A DNA stretch of 64,000 nt from Fistulifera solaris (taxonomy: Eukaryota > Bacillariophyta > Bacillariophyceae > Naviculales > Stauroneidaceae): positions 868,001 to 932,000 of the forward strand of contig AP026164.1 of the NCBI GenBank assembly GCA_030295235.1, given 5' to 3'. Below, in pieces: positions 53,382-62,891 of this stretch (the stretch's first letter is position 1; every line of letters begins with the position of its first letter). The position numbers and the translations under genes are program-made. The notes beneath the pieces are model-generated. The model made no database searches and was not told the DNA's origin. It saw only the letters and a program-made list of their open reading frames with translations.

Positions 53382-53958
53382 ATGGGCGCGTTGTGCAGCA
53401 CAGGATTCGGTTCGTCGAGGAGCGTGCGCGTCGACTGCCCTCTCGAATTTGTATGGGAGACCATAGCCGATCTCCAACATTACCCCGATTTCCTTTCTCA
53501 TGTCAGCTCGGTGCATTGCCTGAATAAGGAAAAGACGAAAATACTAAAGCGCGGCACGCGCTGGAGAGAAAACGCGCATCTTTCAAGGGGAACCTTTCGT
53601 CTTACTCAACACTGTCACATCTATGGAAGATCACGGAAAGGACTCGAGATTAGTTCGTATTCATTCAGGTTTTACCGAATCATATCCGCGGACCAAGGAT
53701 TTAGAGCAAACGGTTCATACGAGTACACTGATCGTTACACGGACAGGACCGGAACAGTGTGAAGTGCGCCGGTCCTACGCCGTCGTATACGGAACATGGA
53801 TCGGGCGATTGGTAGTCGGATGCTGTCGATGGTATCTACCAAAAGTGGTAGAAACATCGTTTGAGGAGGAATTGAAAGAATTTGCAAAGGAAGCCGTGTC
53901 GAGGTATCAACGTTCGCTAGGCAACAAAGAGGATTTTGCTTGTACAAATGAACATTAA
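53382..53958 (+). CDS. START/polyketide-cyclase-like protein, possible N-myristoylation
   Basis: The product starts MGALCSTGFGSSRSVRVDC. The Gly2 and Cys5 context fits N-myristoylation and possibly palmitoylation (inference). The body matches the SRPBCC (START-like, COQ10/polyketide cyclase) pattern: PLEFVWETIADLQHYPDFLS, KRGTRWREN, then DLEQTVHTSTLIVTRTGPEQ and a C-terminal helix (FEEELKEFAKEAVSRYQ). These folds hold a hydrophobic ligand in a deep cavity. A one-base break near 53600 (CAACACTGTC) splits it, and the protein continues with about 191 residues. The ATG at 53382 is chosen over 53235 for the myristoylation context and lack of features upstream. Ligand unknown. Confidence 0.62.
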
Positions 53959-54265
53959 ATTACCGACGATTACTCCGACGCTGGGATTATCTATCATACA
54001 CAATCAGTTTTGTGATACAAACAGGATTTATATCAAGCAGCACTCGCTTAAAATCTGTTCAACAACTTGCGGCATTCTTCTTTACGCCGCGGTCATTTGG
54101 AGCAAGTTCCGCCGCACCACTAGTTTAAAATGGAGTGGGATTTGCATGAAGCAATAGCTCTTGCTTGCCAATAAGTTTAGCAAATCACGTATCTAATCTA
54201 GACGTCGCAAAGCCTTTCGTGTTGTTATCTTCCGTATGACTATAAACACAAAGTAGTCTCAGCAT

Positions 54266-54315
54266 CACCACGACTGGATTTCAGTCATGAATCAATATCT
54301 TTCGAGGAGTAGTCA
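54266..54315 (+). repeat. Dispersed CACGACTG/CAGTCATG element, copy 3
   Basis: It reads CACGACTG-gattt-CAGTCATGAATC, then TTTCGAGGAGTAGTCA. Apart from a few differences it matches the 11248 copy over almost 50 nt, the longest shared stretch of the family. Confidence 0.65.
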
Positions 54316-54467
54316 TACACAAAAACACACATAATATTATTCCTAATTTTTTAATCGTCAGAATCTAATCTTGACATTCGACTGAATTTTCCATTTTTCA
54401 TTCACATATATTTCAGTCCGACACTTCTCTGAGTAAGCTTTGGTTCTCACTCTCTAGCCTTAGTGCG

Positions 54468-54686
54468 CTAGTAGAGGGCCAGTCCCGAGCCCGTTTCCCA
54501 ATGAGGGGGATTCCGTTTTGGCATTCCTTCTCTTGGATTTCGCAGAAGCATACTAACTGACCTGACCAGGGAAAGACTCATGCGCGCCCGGATGAAGCCA
54601 CAGATCTCGGAGTATGGCCTGTTCCACTTCCGCTGAAGTTTTCTTGCAAGCTGTCTCGATGCTGAAATAGCCTGTTGTCCCATCAT
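54468..54686 (-). mobile_element. Possible C-terminal scrap of a retroelement polyprotein (fossil)
   Basis: A 72-codon frame carries LARKLQRKWNRPYSEICGF, IRARMSLSLVRSVSMLLRNPR and WETGSGLALY. From memory this resembles the extreme C-terminal segment of reverse-transcriptase-containing polyproteins in stramenopile genomes. I cannot place it as LINE or LTR type. Only this short piece is present, with no visible domains or terminal repeats around it, so it is a fragment. Its age cannot be estimated here. Confidence 0.35.
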
Positions 54687-55147
54687 TCCGTCACCTTTGG
54701 TATCTCACAGTCTGTCTTCTGTCTTCACTTGTCAGTTTTGAGTTTTGAAAGCAAGTAAGGAGTTCTCTAAGAGTTCAGGTTTTATGATTGTGAAGAGTTT
54801 TTTCTCGTTTTCGAGTCTCTCGTCCGTACTCGTCCAAGAACTTCCCCTATGACAGTTCGTCAGTACTTTATAGTAGAGTATTTTCAGTCGGATGAATTCT
54901 AATTATCTGTTACAGGTATTGAACGGTTAAAATATCTCTATTTAGGGCCTGGGCCCTGGGCCCTGGATTTCGACCTGTCGCGTTCCGATTTGTTACTCCG
55001 GACTCCGGAGTAGTGCGTTTTGCCTTCCGAGTATATTGAGTTCACAAATATCACAAATAAAGCTTGCTAAGGCGCGAAACCTCTCTCGAAACGTTGTTGC
55101 CTTTAGGTTAAACGTGCCGCGAACTCAGAGTATCGGCGCACCTTAAC

Positions 55148-55990
55148 ATGCCGCCGCTGACGGCACTTCTTTTCGGTGGCTGGAAGCGCCGCGTTTGCAC
55201 TCCGAAACTCCCCACGGTCTTTTGTATTTCGCCAACGGCACGACGATATGCGAAAGCCGCCGTTCAGTATACGTTATTGTGTTTCGTTGCCATCATTTTG
55301 GTTTTGTGGCTGGGAGCTGAATACGAAGCTTTTCATATTCGTCGAGCGGAGTCGACACTGAAGTTTTATCAAACAGACTCTGTTTGTGGAATCATTCAAT
55401 TACAAAATGAAAGTCAAACTCCCCTTCTGATTGAAACCTTTGAAAACATGACGGTTGCAAAAGCGTACCCCGAACCAGTCACCGTAGCACATTGCGGCGA
55501 CTGTGGAAAATGCTCCAATCCACACGACGTGAACATTTACGACGACACCAAAAATACTTTATTTGAAACGACACTGGACTGCGGAAAGCGAGCTTTCATA
55601 TGGGGGCGACGAACTGCGGATAAGTGTATGCTGGAAAATGTTGGATTTACTGAACCCTGCAACGAATGCTGGGTCGAGAATATAGTCTGCGACTTACGAT
55701 ACTGCATTTTCACATGCATATGGTACGGTCTCTTCAATGAAGCAAACACAGGTCAAGACCAGAGAACTCTCAATCCATGCACTCGCTGCGATGAGTTACG
55801 CTGTGGTCCCGATTTTATAACGTGTGCGGGCGTCAATCGGCGACGAGCTGGAATTTTAAGTGACATCGAACGAGATTTAAAAATGAAGTTTGCCGCGAAG
55901 CGGCACCTAATTGGTGGGACGACTCTGTGCTGCAAGACAAATGGAAAGAGCAAATTCACGGAAGTGATCTTTGATGGAGCAGATGATTGA
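55148..55990 (+). CDS. Single-pass membrane protein with conserved Cys-rich lumenal/extracellular domain
   Basis: I do not recognise a named family. The 280-residue intact product has a basic N-terminus, one strong membrane segment at about residues 39-56 (YTLLCFVAIILVLWLGA), then a domain with about 20 Cys. The order is HCGDCGKCSNPHDVNIYDDT, LDCGKRAFIWGRR, CNECWVENIVCDLRYCIFTC, NPCTRCDELRCGPDFITCAG and a final LCCKTNGKSKFTEVIF. The Cys spacing (CxxCxxC, CxxCW) suggests disulphides or metal binding outside the cytosol. The N-in orientation is inferred from the basic leader KRRVCTPKL. The first 17 nt of the coding region recur exactly at 56197-56213. Confidence 0.65.
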   Translation: MPPLTALLFGGWKRRVCTPKLPTVFCISPTARRYAKAAVQYTLLCFVAIILVLWLGAEYEAFHIRRAESTLKFYQTDSVCGIIQLQNESQTPLLIETFENMTVAKAYPEPVTVAHCGDCGKCSNPHDVNIYDDTKNTLFETTLDCGKRAFIWGRRTADKCMLENVGFTEPCNECWVENIVCDLRYCIFTCIWYGLFNEANTGQDQRTLNPCTRCDELRCGPDFITCAGVNRRRAGILSDIERDLKMKFAAKRHLIGGTTLCCKTNGKSKFTEVIFDGADD

Positions 55991-56196
55991 CGCAACATGT
56001 GCCCGACAAATTTCGAGTCTCCGATGATACGACAACCCAAAGAGTTCATACTGAGCGCGCTTTGGTATTTCACTGTTGACAACGTAATATGTGCAATGAC
56101 AAATAGACCCCGTGTATAAACCAGTTACTCTCTTGAAATTCTCTTGCATCGCTTCTTCGTACAATTTGTGCAGTTATTTCGTCACGAATTGTCCGT

Positions 56197-56213
56197 ATGC
56201 CGCCGCTGACGGC
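56197..56213 (+). repeat. 17-bp exact repeat of the preceding gene's first codons
   Basis: ATGCCGCCGCTGACGGC here is identical to the start-codon region at 55148-55164, 1049 nt upstream. The reading frame here does not continue into the same protein. The repeat lies about 200 nt past that gene's stop. Confidence 0.85.
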
Positions 56214-56326
56214 TCGCCTAACGCAACGTTTCACAGACCAGTGTTGAAGTAGGTTACATCTGCGTTGTAAATCGTTTGCGTACTAAACTTTATTCATTCT
56301 AAAGCGTAATATGTTTGATTGCTTCG

Positions 56327-57792
56327 TCATGGTTGGGATTGTGCTGAGCAAAAATTAGCTCGACATTTATACGAAGTTTGCGCTAAAATTTCCGCTCGAC
56401 TAAATTTGCCACCCACTTTGGGAGGAGCGGGTACGATGGCTCCACTGGCAACTAATGCTTCCTCCGCATCGAGTAGGGCCTGCAAGTCGGCTTTCAGGGG
56501 TTTGGGAAAGCCCTGGGGGACACCCGATTCCTCGAGGAATCCAAAAGCCCCGCGGTAGTCCTTGGGACCGAATGGAAGATTGTTTTTCAAATGAGCCGGT
56601 ATGATCCGTTGAAAGTCCCAAGTAGCGACTTGATCCGCAAAGTCTAGAACTTCCACCGGACTACGATTCAATAAAAGTGTTTGTAAAATGGGCGCCACGA
56701 GTGGTTTTCCTCCGGGTGCTGTACCCGTAAGACCTTTCCAAGATGCTTCTTCATCTCCCACCCAGTCCCACGGATAGACTCCGGCGAAATCAGCATTAAT
56801 GTCAGGACGACGTTCGTTCAAAGCAGTTCCGACGTCTTTGATGGTAATGGCCGACGGCATGAAAAGAGCCCAAACAAAACGACTCGCTTCCATCCCTTCT
56901 TAAGGGTTTCCGGTGTCTCTGTTACCACGTCCGTGACTGTATCACGCGCATGATAAAGCAACGGCGCAGGATCTGTTTCGTAAATGGCGGGTATTTCGTC
57001 GGTGACTTGGACCGCCGTGTCGGTCACGAGCAATGTACGAGTGGGTTTGTGCAAGATGACCGTTTCTCCAAACGCTCCATCCCGACTAATTATTGGTCCC
57101 AGAACACTAACATCTAAATCTTCTTTCCAGTCTTCGGGTGCTTCTTGAAGGGACCGGGGTACGGTCCGCGTCCGTTGTGCCGGAAATCCCAAATAGGGAT
57201 CCGGCAAATTGATGGGGAACGAATATTGACCCGGTGTCAACCATATGCGTGCCTCTGGAAATTTTTGAGCAAAGACTCCCGCGTATACTTTGTGTTCCAG
57301 GGCTACCGATCCGACGACAATGTCACGAATGGGACCATGTCGTTGTACCAGTTCTTGCACCAATTGTAGACATTCGGGTGTCGCGGCAATAGGATTGTAA
57401 ACGAACAAACCATTCTTTCGTTTAATGATGGTCATTCGTAATGGTACTTGTACATCCAAAATACCAAATTTTTGATCAAAGGTCCAAATTTGGTCGGGTA
57501 CAATGGTTTCGCGAATTGTTTTCTTGGATTTGTACGTGCCGACGGGCAAGATCCCCCAGAGACCATAATCGGTGGGTTGAATTTCTTTGGTACCGGCATA
57601 CGTGAGCGTGAGACCAGCCGCCGCGATAGCTAATTCCATCATGGCTCTTCGACGTGGTGAAGTAATATCATTCTTGTCTTGAGAAGTGGATCGAAGTGCG
57701 GTCGACGGTGACAAATTGGATGGAGAAAAAACCCACGCCGATGCCGCTGTGATGAGTAGCACGGCGAGCCGAACTGACGCGGGTTTGAACAT
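56327..57792 (-). CDS. DUF4336 family protein with plastid-like presequence
   Basis: The start MFKPASVRLAVLLITAASAW gives a signal peptide with an ASA-W cleavage context. The body fits DUF4336, found in cyanobacteria, plants and algae: QPTDYGLWGILPVGTYKSKK, LDVQVPLRMTIIKRKNGLFV, YNPIAATPECLQLVQEL, GSVALEHKVYAGVFAQKFP and TLLVTDTAVQV. The layout resembles a metallo-beta-lactamase-like fold (ExHxxxxG-like), but I cannot confirm ligands. The biochemical role is unknown. One missing base in A4 at 56862-56865 breaks the frame, and PSAITIKDVGTALNER resumes directly. Expected length is 488 residues. It is divergently paired with U2AF65. Confidence 0.75.
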
Positions 57793-58166
57793 GATTGTTG
57801 TAGATTTCTGTCTAGCAACAAATTGACGGTATCAAGTATGAAGATGCTTTGATTGCTGATTGCTGATGAATGATAAATGAAGAGTGAAGAATGGAAATAA
57901 ACATGTAACGCATCGGTGTTCGGTTTTTGTGATCGAGAAAAACGCCGTAATGACGTGTTTGGGCGTCTACAATTTGAGGGACAGTACTTAAACACCCGCG
58001 TTTCACAGTCTGGCTTTTGTCGGTTAAAAATCAAAGTAGATCGAGGATCGAGGGCAGCCGATGAATAAGAACGACGAATAACGACAGTAAAAGAGGTGCC
58101 ATATGTATATGTAGCATAATTCCTTTGTCGTAACTCTACTTTACAATCCATTAAGCACACAAAGCA
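57793..58166. promoter_or_regulatory. Divergent DUF4336/U2AF65 spacer, no GGTACC element
   Basis: This 374-nt bidirectional promoter lacks the recurring palindrome, a useful negative comparison. A GATTGCTGATTGCTGATGAATGATAAATGA near-repeat lies at about 57850-57880. No gene. Confidence 0.4.
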
Positions 58167-59585
58167 ATGAGTTACTCCGGAGGTCCTTCTTCACGCGGAT
58201 GGAACGATCACAACGGCCCGCCTCGACGCGGTCCTCCTCCTCCTCCGCATCATCGAGGTCCACCGATGATGCGCGGACGCGGTCCTCCGCCCCGACCATC
58301 GCGCGGTCCCCGTCGCAGTCATCACCCCACGCTTATCCCGTTTCGATCGTACGAAGAAGAACGAGACTGGGTCGAAGATCGGAGACGCAAACGCCTCGCG
58401 CGATCGTCGAAATTCGACCAACTCCCGCAAGCCGCGGCGACTTCGTTCATCATTCAAGCCGTCGATACTTCGGCGTCGCAACAAACACGACACGCCCGAC
58501 GATTGTACGTGGGGAACATACCCGTGGGTGTCACGGAAGCCTTTGTGCAAGAATCTTTTACGCAAGCGATTCACACGGCACTCGTGGAACCGTGGAAGCA
58601 CCCCGAGCAGCCCATTATTTTGTCCGTCTACATCAATCGTGAGCGACAATACTGTTTCATCGAATTCACCACAGTCGAAATTACCACAGCATGTATGGCA
58701 CTGGATGGCATGATGTTGCAGGGACAGGCACTCAAAATCAAGCGACCCAACGATTACAACCCTCTCACGGCCCCGAAGGTGCATCCGTCGGCCTTGCCGG
58801 AACTCGACGTCAGTCGACTCGGCATTGTCGCTACGACGGTCATGGATGGACCTAACAAAATATTCATTGGAGGGTTGCACTATCATTTACAAGATGCGCA
58901 AGTTTTGGAGTTACTGCAAGCCTTTGGTAAAGTCAAAGCGTTTCACTTGGTCAAAAATGAAGGCACCGAATTGAGCAAAGGATACTGCTTTGTGGAATAT
59001 GCCGATCCCTCCATTACACCCATAGCTGTGCAGGGTCTCAATGGGATGGATATTGGTGGAGGCAAATGCTTGACGGCGCGGTTGGCGGGAGAGCGATCGG
59101 CGGATCTACCGGGCATGCCCGAAGTCCCGGTCGCCCCTCCGGTCGACGAAATACCGCTCGATCGTACCATTGTCACAGGTTACGACGTGGAAGCACTCGT
59201 GGACGCGGCCATGGGATTACGGGAAATGCCATCGGCACCGCAATTTTATGATGCGATGGGACAGCCATTGACTCGGATTGTGGCGACTACGGTTGTCCCT
59301 ATACCCTCTCGAATTTTAATGTTGAAGAATATGGTGACCGATGACGATCTAGCAAGTGAGGAAGCTACGGAGGATTTAAAACAAGAAGTTGGTGAAGAGT
59401 GCAGCAAATTTGGTAATTTACTCGCAATTGAAATCCACCAGAGGCTGATTTATTTGGAATACGAGAATTTGGGAGCGGCGGTCTCAGCGCAGCGTGAGTT
59501 GCAGGGAAGACAATTTGGCGATGCAGCGGTTGAGGCATCCTTTGTAACAGAAGACGAATATATGAAAGTGAAAAGAGCGAATTAA
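58167..59585 (+). CDS. U2AF65: Splicing factor U2AF large subunit (U2AF65)
   Basis: U2AF65 binds the polypyrimidine tract at 3' splice sites and recruits U2 snRNP. The intact 472-residue product has a Pro/Arg/Gly-rich N-terminus (residues 1-60) instead of a classical RS domain. RRM1 is at about 111-195 (RRLYVGNIPVGVTE, ALDGMMLQGQALKIKRP), and RRM2 at about 228-308 (NKIFIGGLHYHLQDAQ, SKGYCFVEYAD, GLNGMDIGGGKCLTARLA). The C-terminal UHM domain is at about 380-470 (SRILMLKNMV, LIYLEYENLGAAVSAQREL, GRQFGDAAVEASF). There is no intron. Introns in this window have short, weak pyrimidine tracts, so this factor's substrate preferences could be of interest (inference). Confidence 0.92.
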   Translation: MSYSGGPSSRGWNDHNGPPRRGPPPPPHHRGPPMMRGRGPPPRPSRGPRRSHHPTLIPFRSYEEERDWVEDRRRKRLARSSKFDQLPQAAATSFIIQAVDTSASQQTRHARRLYVGNIPVGVTEAFVQESFTQAIHTALVEPWKHPEQPIILSVYINRERQYCFIEFTTVEITTACMALDGMMLQGQALKIKRPNDYNPLTAPKVHPSALPELDVSRLGIVATTVMDGPNKIFIGGLHYHLQDAQVLELLQAFGKVKAFHLVKNEGTELSKGYCFVEYADPSITPIAVQGLNGMDIGGGKCLTARLAGERSADLPGMPEVPVAPPVDEIPLDRTIVTGYDVEALVDAAMGLREMPSAPQFYDAMGQPLTRIVATTVVPIPSRILMLKNMVTDDDLASEEATEDLKQEVGEECSKFGNLLAIEIHQRLIYLEYENLGAAVSAQRELQGRQFGDAAVEASFVTEDEYMKVKRAN

Positions 59586-59895
59586 AAAAAGGGGAATGAG
59601 TTGTCTTGACGTAGTTCTCAGCAGTGTTTGACCACTTTGCAAGACGACTTGTGTGGCAGCATTGTGAATGTTATACTTTTACTGGTTCAGAAGCTGGCGT
59701 ACGGTTTTAAAACTGTGAGGTCTCACTTACTTTTATTTTCACTCCTTTTTTCTCTCTTTCGTTCTGTTTTCTTTCTTTTTAACATTCTTGGAAAATATCA
59801 GTCTTCTACGGTAGAGAATGCATTAACGAAGGTGAGGGTTTCGTTTGTCAGTTCTAACAAGTAAGTTATTAGCATTCGCATGGCGTCCGCCATTC
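59586..59895. other. Convergent 3' spacer U2AF65/aminopeptidase
   Basis: The spacer is pyrimidine-rich (a long TTTTCACTCCTTTTTTCTCTC-like tract near 59737). I see no gene and no GGTACC palindrome. Confidence 0.4.
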
Positions 59896-61678
59896 TCATT
59901 TATATTCGTTAGCTCGCTGCTGCACCCATTCGACGAGTAATTTCACGCCGTAGCCAGATGCTTGACTCGTTTTAAAGTTCCACACAGGACCCGCGATATC
60001 GATATGCGCAAATGGCTTGTTGGCGTCGACAAAGTTCTGCAAAAGAGGGCGGCAGAAATGGCCCCTCCGTAGCGCCCACCTAAGTTTTTAATATCGGCTA
60101 CTTTTGAATTAAGATCTTCTTTGTAGTCGTCAACAAGTGGCATTCGCCAGATCTGCTCGCCCGTTGCCTCCGACGCCCTGATAAGTGAATCTGCTAGATC
60201 ATCCGAGTCCACCCAAAGCCCCGCCACGGCTGATCCTAGTGCTACCATGCAGGCACCCGTCAAAGTTGACAGTTCCACAATCTCTTCACATTGTACTTCT
60301 TTATCCGCATACACAAGGGCATCTGCCATTGTAAGGCGACCTTCAGCATCTGTGTTAAGAACTTCGATTGTCTTTCCATTCGATGCCACCAAAACATCGG
60401 AAGGAACACAAGCTCGCTCACTTATCATATTTTCGCAAGCAGCAACAATGAAGTGTACTTCAACGCCTTGTGGCTCCAATTCAGCCAGCGCCAAGGCAGC
60501 ACCAAAGACGGCCGCTGCGCCACCACAATCAAACTTCATCATTTCCATCATGGATGTTTTGATGTTATAGCCACCTGTGTCAAACAATAATCCTTTGCCA
60601 ATAATACCGAGTTTGTGTAGATTGCCTCGTCCCTTACGCGGTCTATATGTCATATGGATGAACTGGGCCTCCGTCTCGCTACCTCGTGCGACCCCAAGAA
60701 AGGCCCCCATCCCCAGCCGTTCACAGTCTGCCGACGAAAGAATTTTACACGACAAGCAGGGGTAGCGATTTGCCAGACGCTCAGCAGTGTCTGCGAGTGT
60801 CAATGAATTGAGTACATTATGTGGTGCATTCACAATGTCGCGGGCCATATAGTTTGCCCGTGCGATCGATGCTCCCCGGTGGAGCGCATCCTCGACAACA
60901 GTTTGAACACTACCGTCATCCATCGTAATAAATTCCACCAGGACAGTACCACTCGCTTCTTTAATCTTTTCTTTCTCTGGGTTGCCTTTGAATCGCATGT
61001 CTTTGTACAGTGTAGTCCAGAATGAAAATGCTACCTCAGTCCACGCACAAGGTTCCAGTTGAAAAGGCATCAGTATCTTGATCGATTTGCCTTTTTGCTC
61101 TTATCTTTTTTCTTAAAGGCGCTTTCCACCAGGTTGGCGGCAGCCGCTCCAAGCAGACGGGCCTGTTTCAGGGCGGCCGTTGCATTCGTGATATTTCCGA
61201 ACTGCATACAATAAAGAGATTGGGGGAACATTATCAAGTCCTTGCGTTGTACGAGGACGGCGCTTGATGACAGAGTAGCAACGGAAGCACTATCTACCTC
61301 AGCTTTCAAGGCAGTAAATGTATCCGACAATGATCGATCGTACACCAATTGCTGTAAACTATCCTGTATTGCCGAAAGCGCGTTTTCGAAGGACGTATTG
61401 CTTAGACCGTCACTTCCTTCGTTACTCAGCAACTCCAGCCAATCAACAGAGGCATTCGTTTCATTCGATTCTGCAGTGATGCCCATCACAATGACATCTG
61501 CATCCATAATTCCTGCATGAAACGGGTTGCTACTAAGGGAAACATGCTTCGGCAGTTCGTTCCATGCCATGTGTCGATTCGGGCGAAGAAAAGTCCATGT
61601 AGGAAAGGCACTTTTGCTGCTCGCAGCAAGCGCACCTGTAGCCAAAAGAAGGCAAAACACACTCTTAACTCTTCTCAT
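59896..61678 (-). CDS. Leucyl aminopeptidase (M17) with plastid-like presequence
   Basis: M17 enzymes remove N-terminal residues from peptides using two metal ions. The catalytic domain has KGLLFDTGGYNIKTSMM (metal-binding Lys and Asp), MKFDCGGAAAVFGA and NTDAEGRLTMADAL, the M17 signature. The N-terminus (MRRVKSVFCLLLATGALAAS, then KSAFPTW) looks like a signal peptide followed by an ASAF-type site. Two one-base shortages, in T5 61092-61096 and A4 60041-60044 (as read on the plus strand), interrupt it. With both allowed for, the C-terminus reads ALFLQNFVDANKPFAHIDIA, GPVWNFKTSQASGYG and VKLLVEWV, exactly the family's ending, at a TGA at 59896. The product is about 594 residues. TACCTGGT sits just upstream of the start. 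Confidence 0.85.
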
Positions 61679-62155
61679 GATGTATTACCTGGTTATTATT
61701 GCTTAAGATGTTGTCATTGGATTTTGTTCGAACGATATTAGTCTCTGAGGGTCGAAAGGAAAACCGTGTCCTGTGTCCTGTGTGAGTTGATAATCAGACT
61801 ACAGTATCTGTCACTGTGAAGTCACTGTGAACCTTTTTAATCTCCGAATCACGAGTCTGAAAGAGGGTCCGGTCTGTCCGTGCGTTCTTTGCGACATTTC
61901 ATATGGACACTGCGACAGGAGCAAAAATCGAGTACCGTTCCGAATTACCTTTAGTCTTACCCGTCGTTTTGACAGCACAGGATTTTTTTCGGCCCGTTTC
62001 CTTTCAACTTCATTTGGTTCCATTGACCACCCTTTTGTAAACAATTATCAATATTCCTCACAAAAACATTGAATCCACGATGAAGATTGCAGCTTAGAAC
62101 GAAAATTCGCATGGAAATTCGGTTCACTAAGAGTTTTTCCCCCACAAAGTATTAT

Positions 62156-62213
62156 ACTAGGATAGGTTTGTTCGATCCCTACCGTATTTTACACTAAGAT
62201 GAGTTTGTTCGAT
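62156..62213 (+). repeat. 37-bp-period degenerate direct repeat
   Basis: actaggataggtttgttcg (62156) and actaagatgagtttgttcg (62193) are two copies of one unit, differing at a few positions, both followed by AT. Confidence 0.7.
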
Positions 62214-62641
62214 GCTCGATGACTTCTGGCACCACGAGGCCCAAAGGAGATAGCAATATTTCTGCGTGTGAACACGAGTCATCACGAATCTGGACAACCT
62301 TACGCGGCAACTGTTTTGATGATACAGAGTAAAGCACAGAACGAATACTTCATGCGAAGCGGTGCTGTCGACAAAACAATGTCACCGGAGAAGACCGACA
62401 AGTTTCTATTCACTGCTCTGCAATCTCATTTGGTATTCACCGTATTTATTGACTCGTTCGGATGAAGCACGACTTGCGAAATGCTCAATCTACATCTTGA
62501 TCGTATCTCAGGGCAGCTTTCGACTAAAGAGACACCAGTTCTTATGTCTTCCGGTCCTGCCCCCGTGCGCTGCTCGCAAACATTCTTTGTTGCCAACACC
62601 TGGACGATTCTAGCACATTAAACCCAAAATTAGACAGCCCA

Positions 62642-62830
62642 ACTATCGGAAGTTCTAAAGAGATTGGCATCTTTCTTATAGCAGATATAAACTATTCACT
62701 GATCCACATCTCGACCAATAGCCATCATAATTCTAAGAGCTTAGTCCGACTATCAGATGTTCTAAACAATTGCTATCTTCCTTACAACAGACATAAATTC
62801 TACGACTGATCCAGTTCTCCTAACTCATAA
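62642..62830 (+). repeat. 107-bp-period degenerate tandem duplication
   Basis: The phrases actatcgg-aagttctaaa, atctttcttatagcagatataaa (first unit, from 62642) and actatcag-atgttctaaa, atcttccttacaacagacataaa (second, from 62749) align across about 75 nt. Both end in ctgatcca and a C/T-rich end. Roughly one base in five differs, so the duplication is old. Confidence 0.7.
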
Positions 62831-62891
62831 GTAGCATTCCAAACGGCGAGCCGCTTAATAATTCTTCATAAAGTCTTCTGGCAAGACTTGC

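Larger units (their letters stand above)
53959..55147. other. 1.2-kb spacer with dispersed element and retroelement scrap
   Basis: No host gene is supported. It holds the third CACGACTG-type element (54266-54315), a short retroelement-like fragment (54468-54686, minus), and a GGGCCCT triplication at about 54945-54966. A CTCCGGACTCCGGAG near-palindrome lies at about 54996. Confidence 0.45.
61679..62891. other. Spacer upstream of the aminopeptidase; two degenerate tandem repeats
   Basis: This 1.2-kb stretch contains TACCTGGT at 61686-61693, about 10 nt before the aminopeptidase start codon on the minus strand. Small open frames (61827-62072, 62268-62613) have no family features. Two degenerate duplications are listed separately. 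No gene supported. Confidence 0.4.

Noticed and set aside
54945-54966. GGGCCCT triplication as a regulatory array
   Set aside because: Only three 7-nt units in an empty spacer; no second locus seen.
62156-62213. tRNA-like GTTCGAT sequence (gtttgttcgat)
   Set aside because: No acceptor or anticodon stem can be formed around it; it belongs to a 37-bp direct repeat.
62268-62613. Two short plus-strand frames before the decarboxylase gene
   Set aside because: No motifs, and they lie in repeat-bearing AT-rich spacer.
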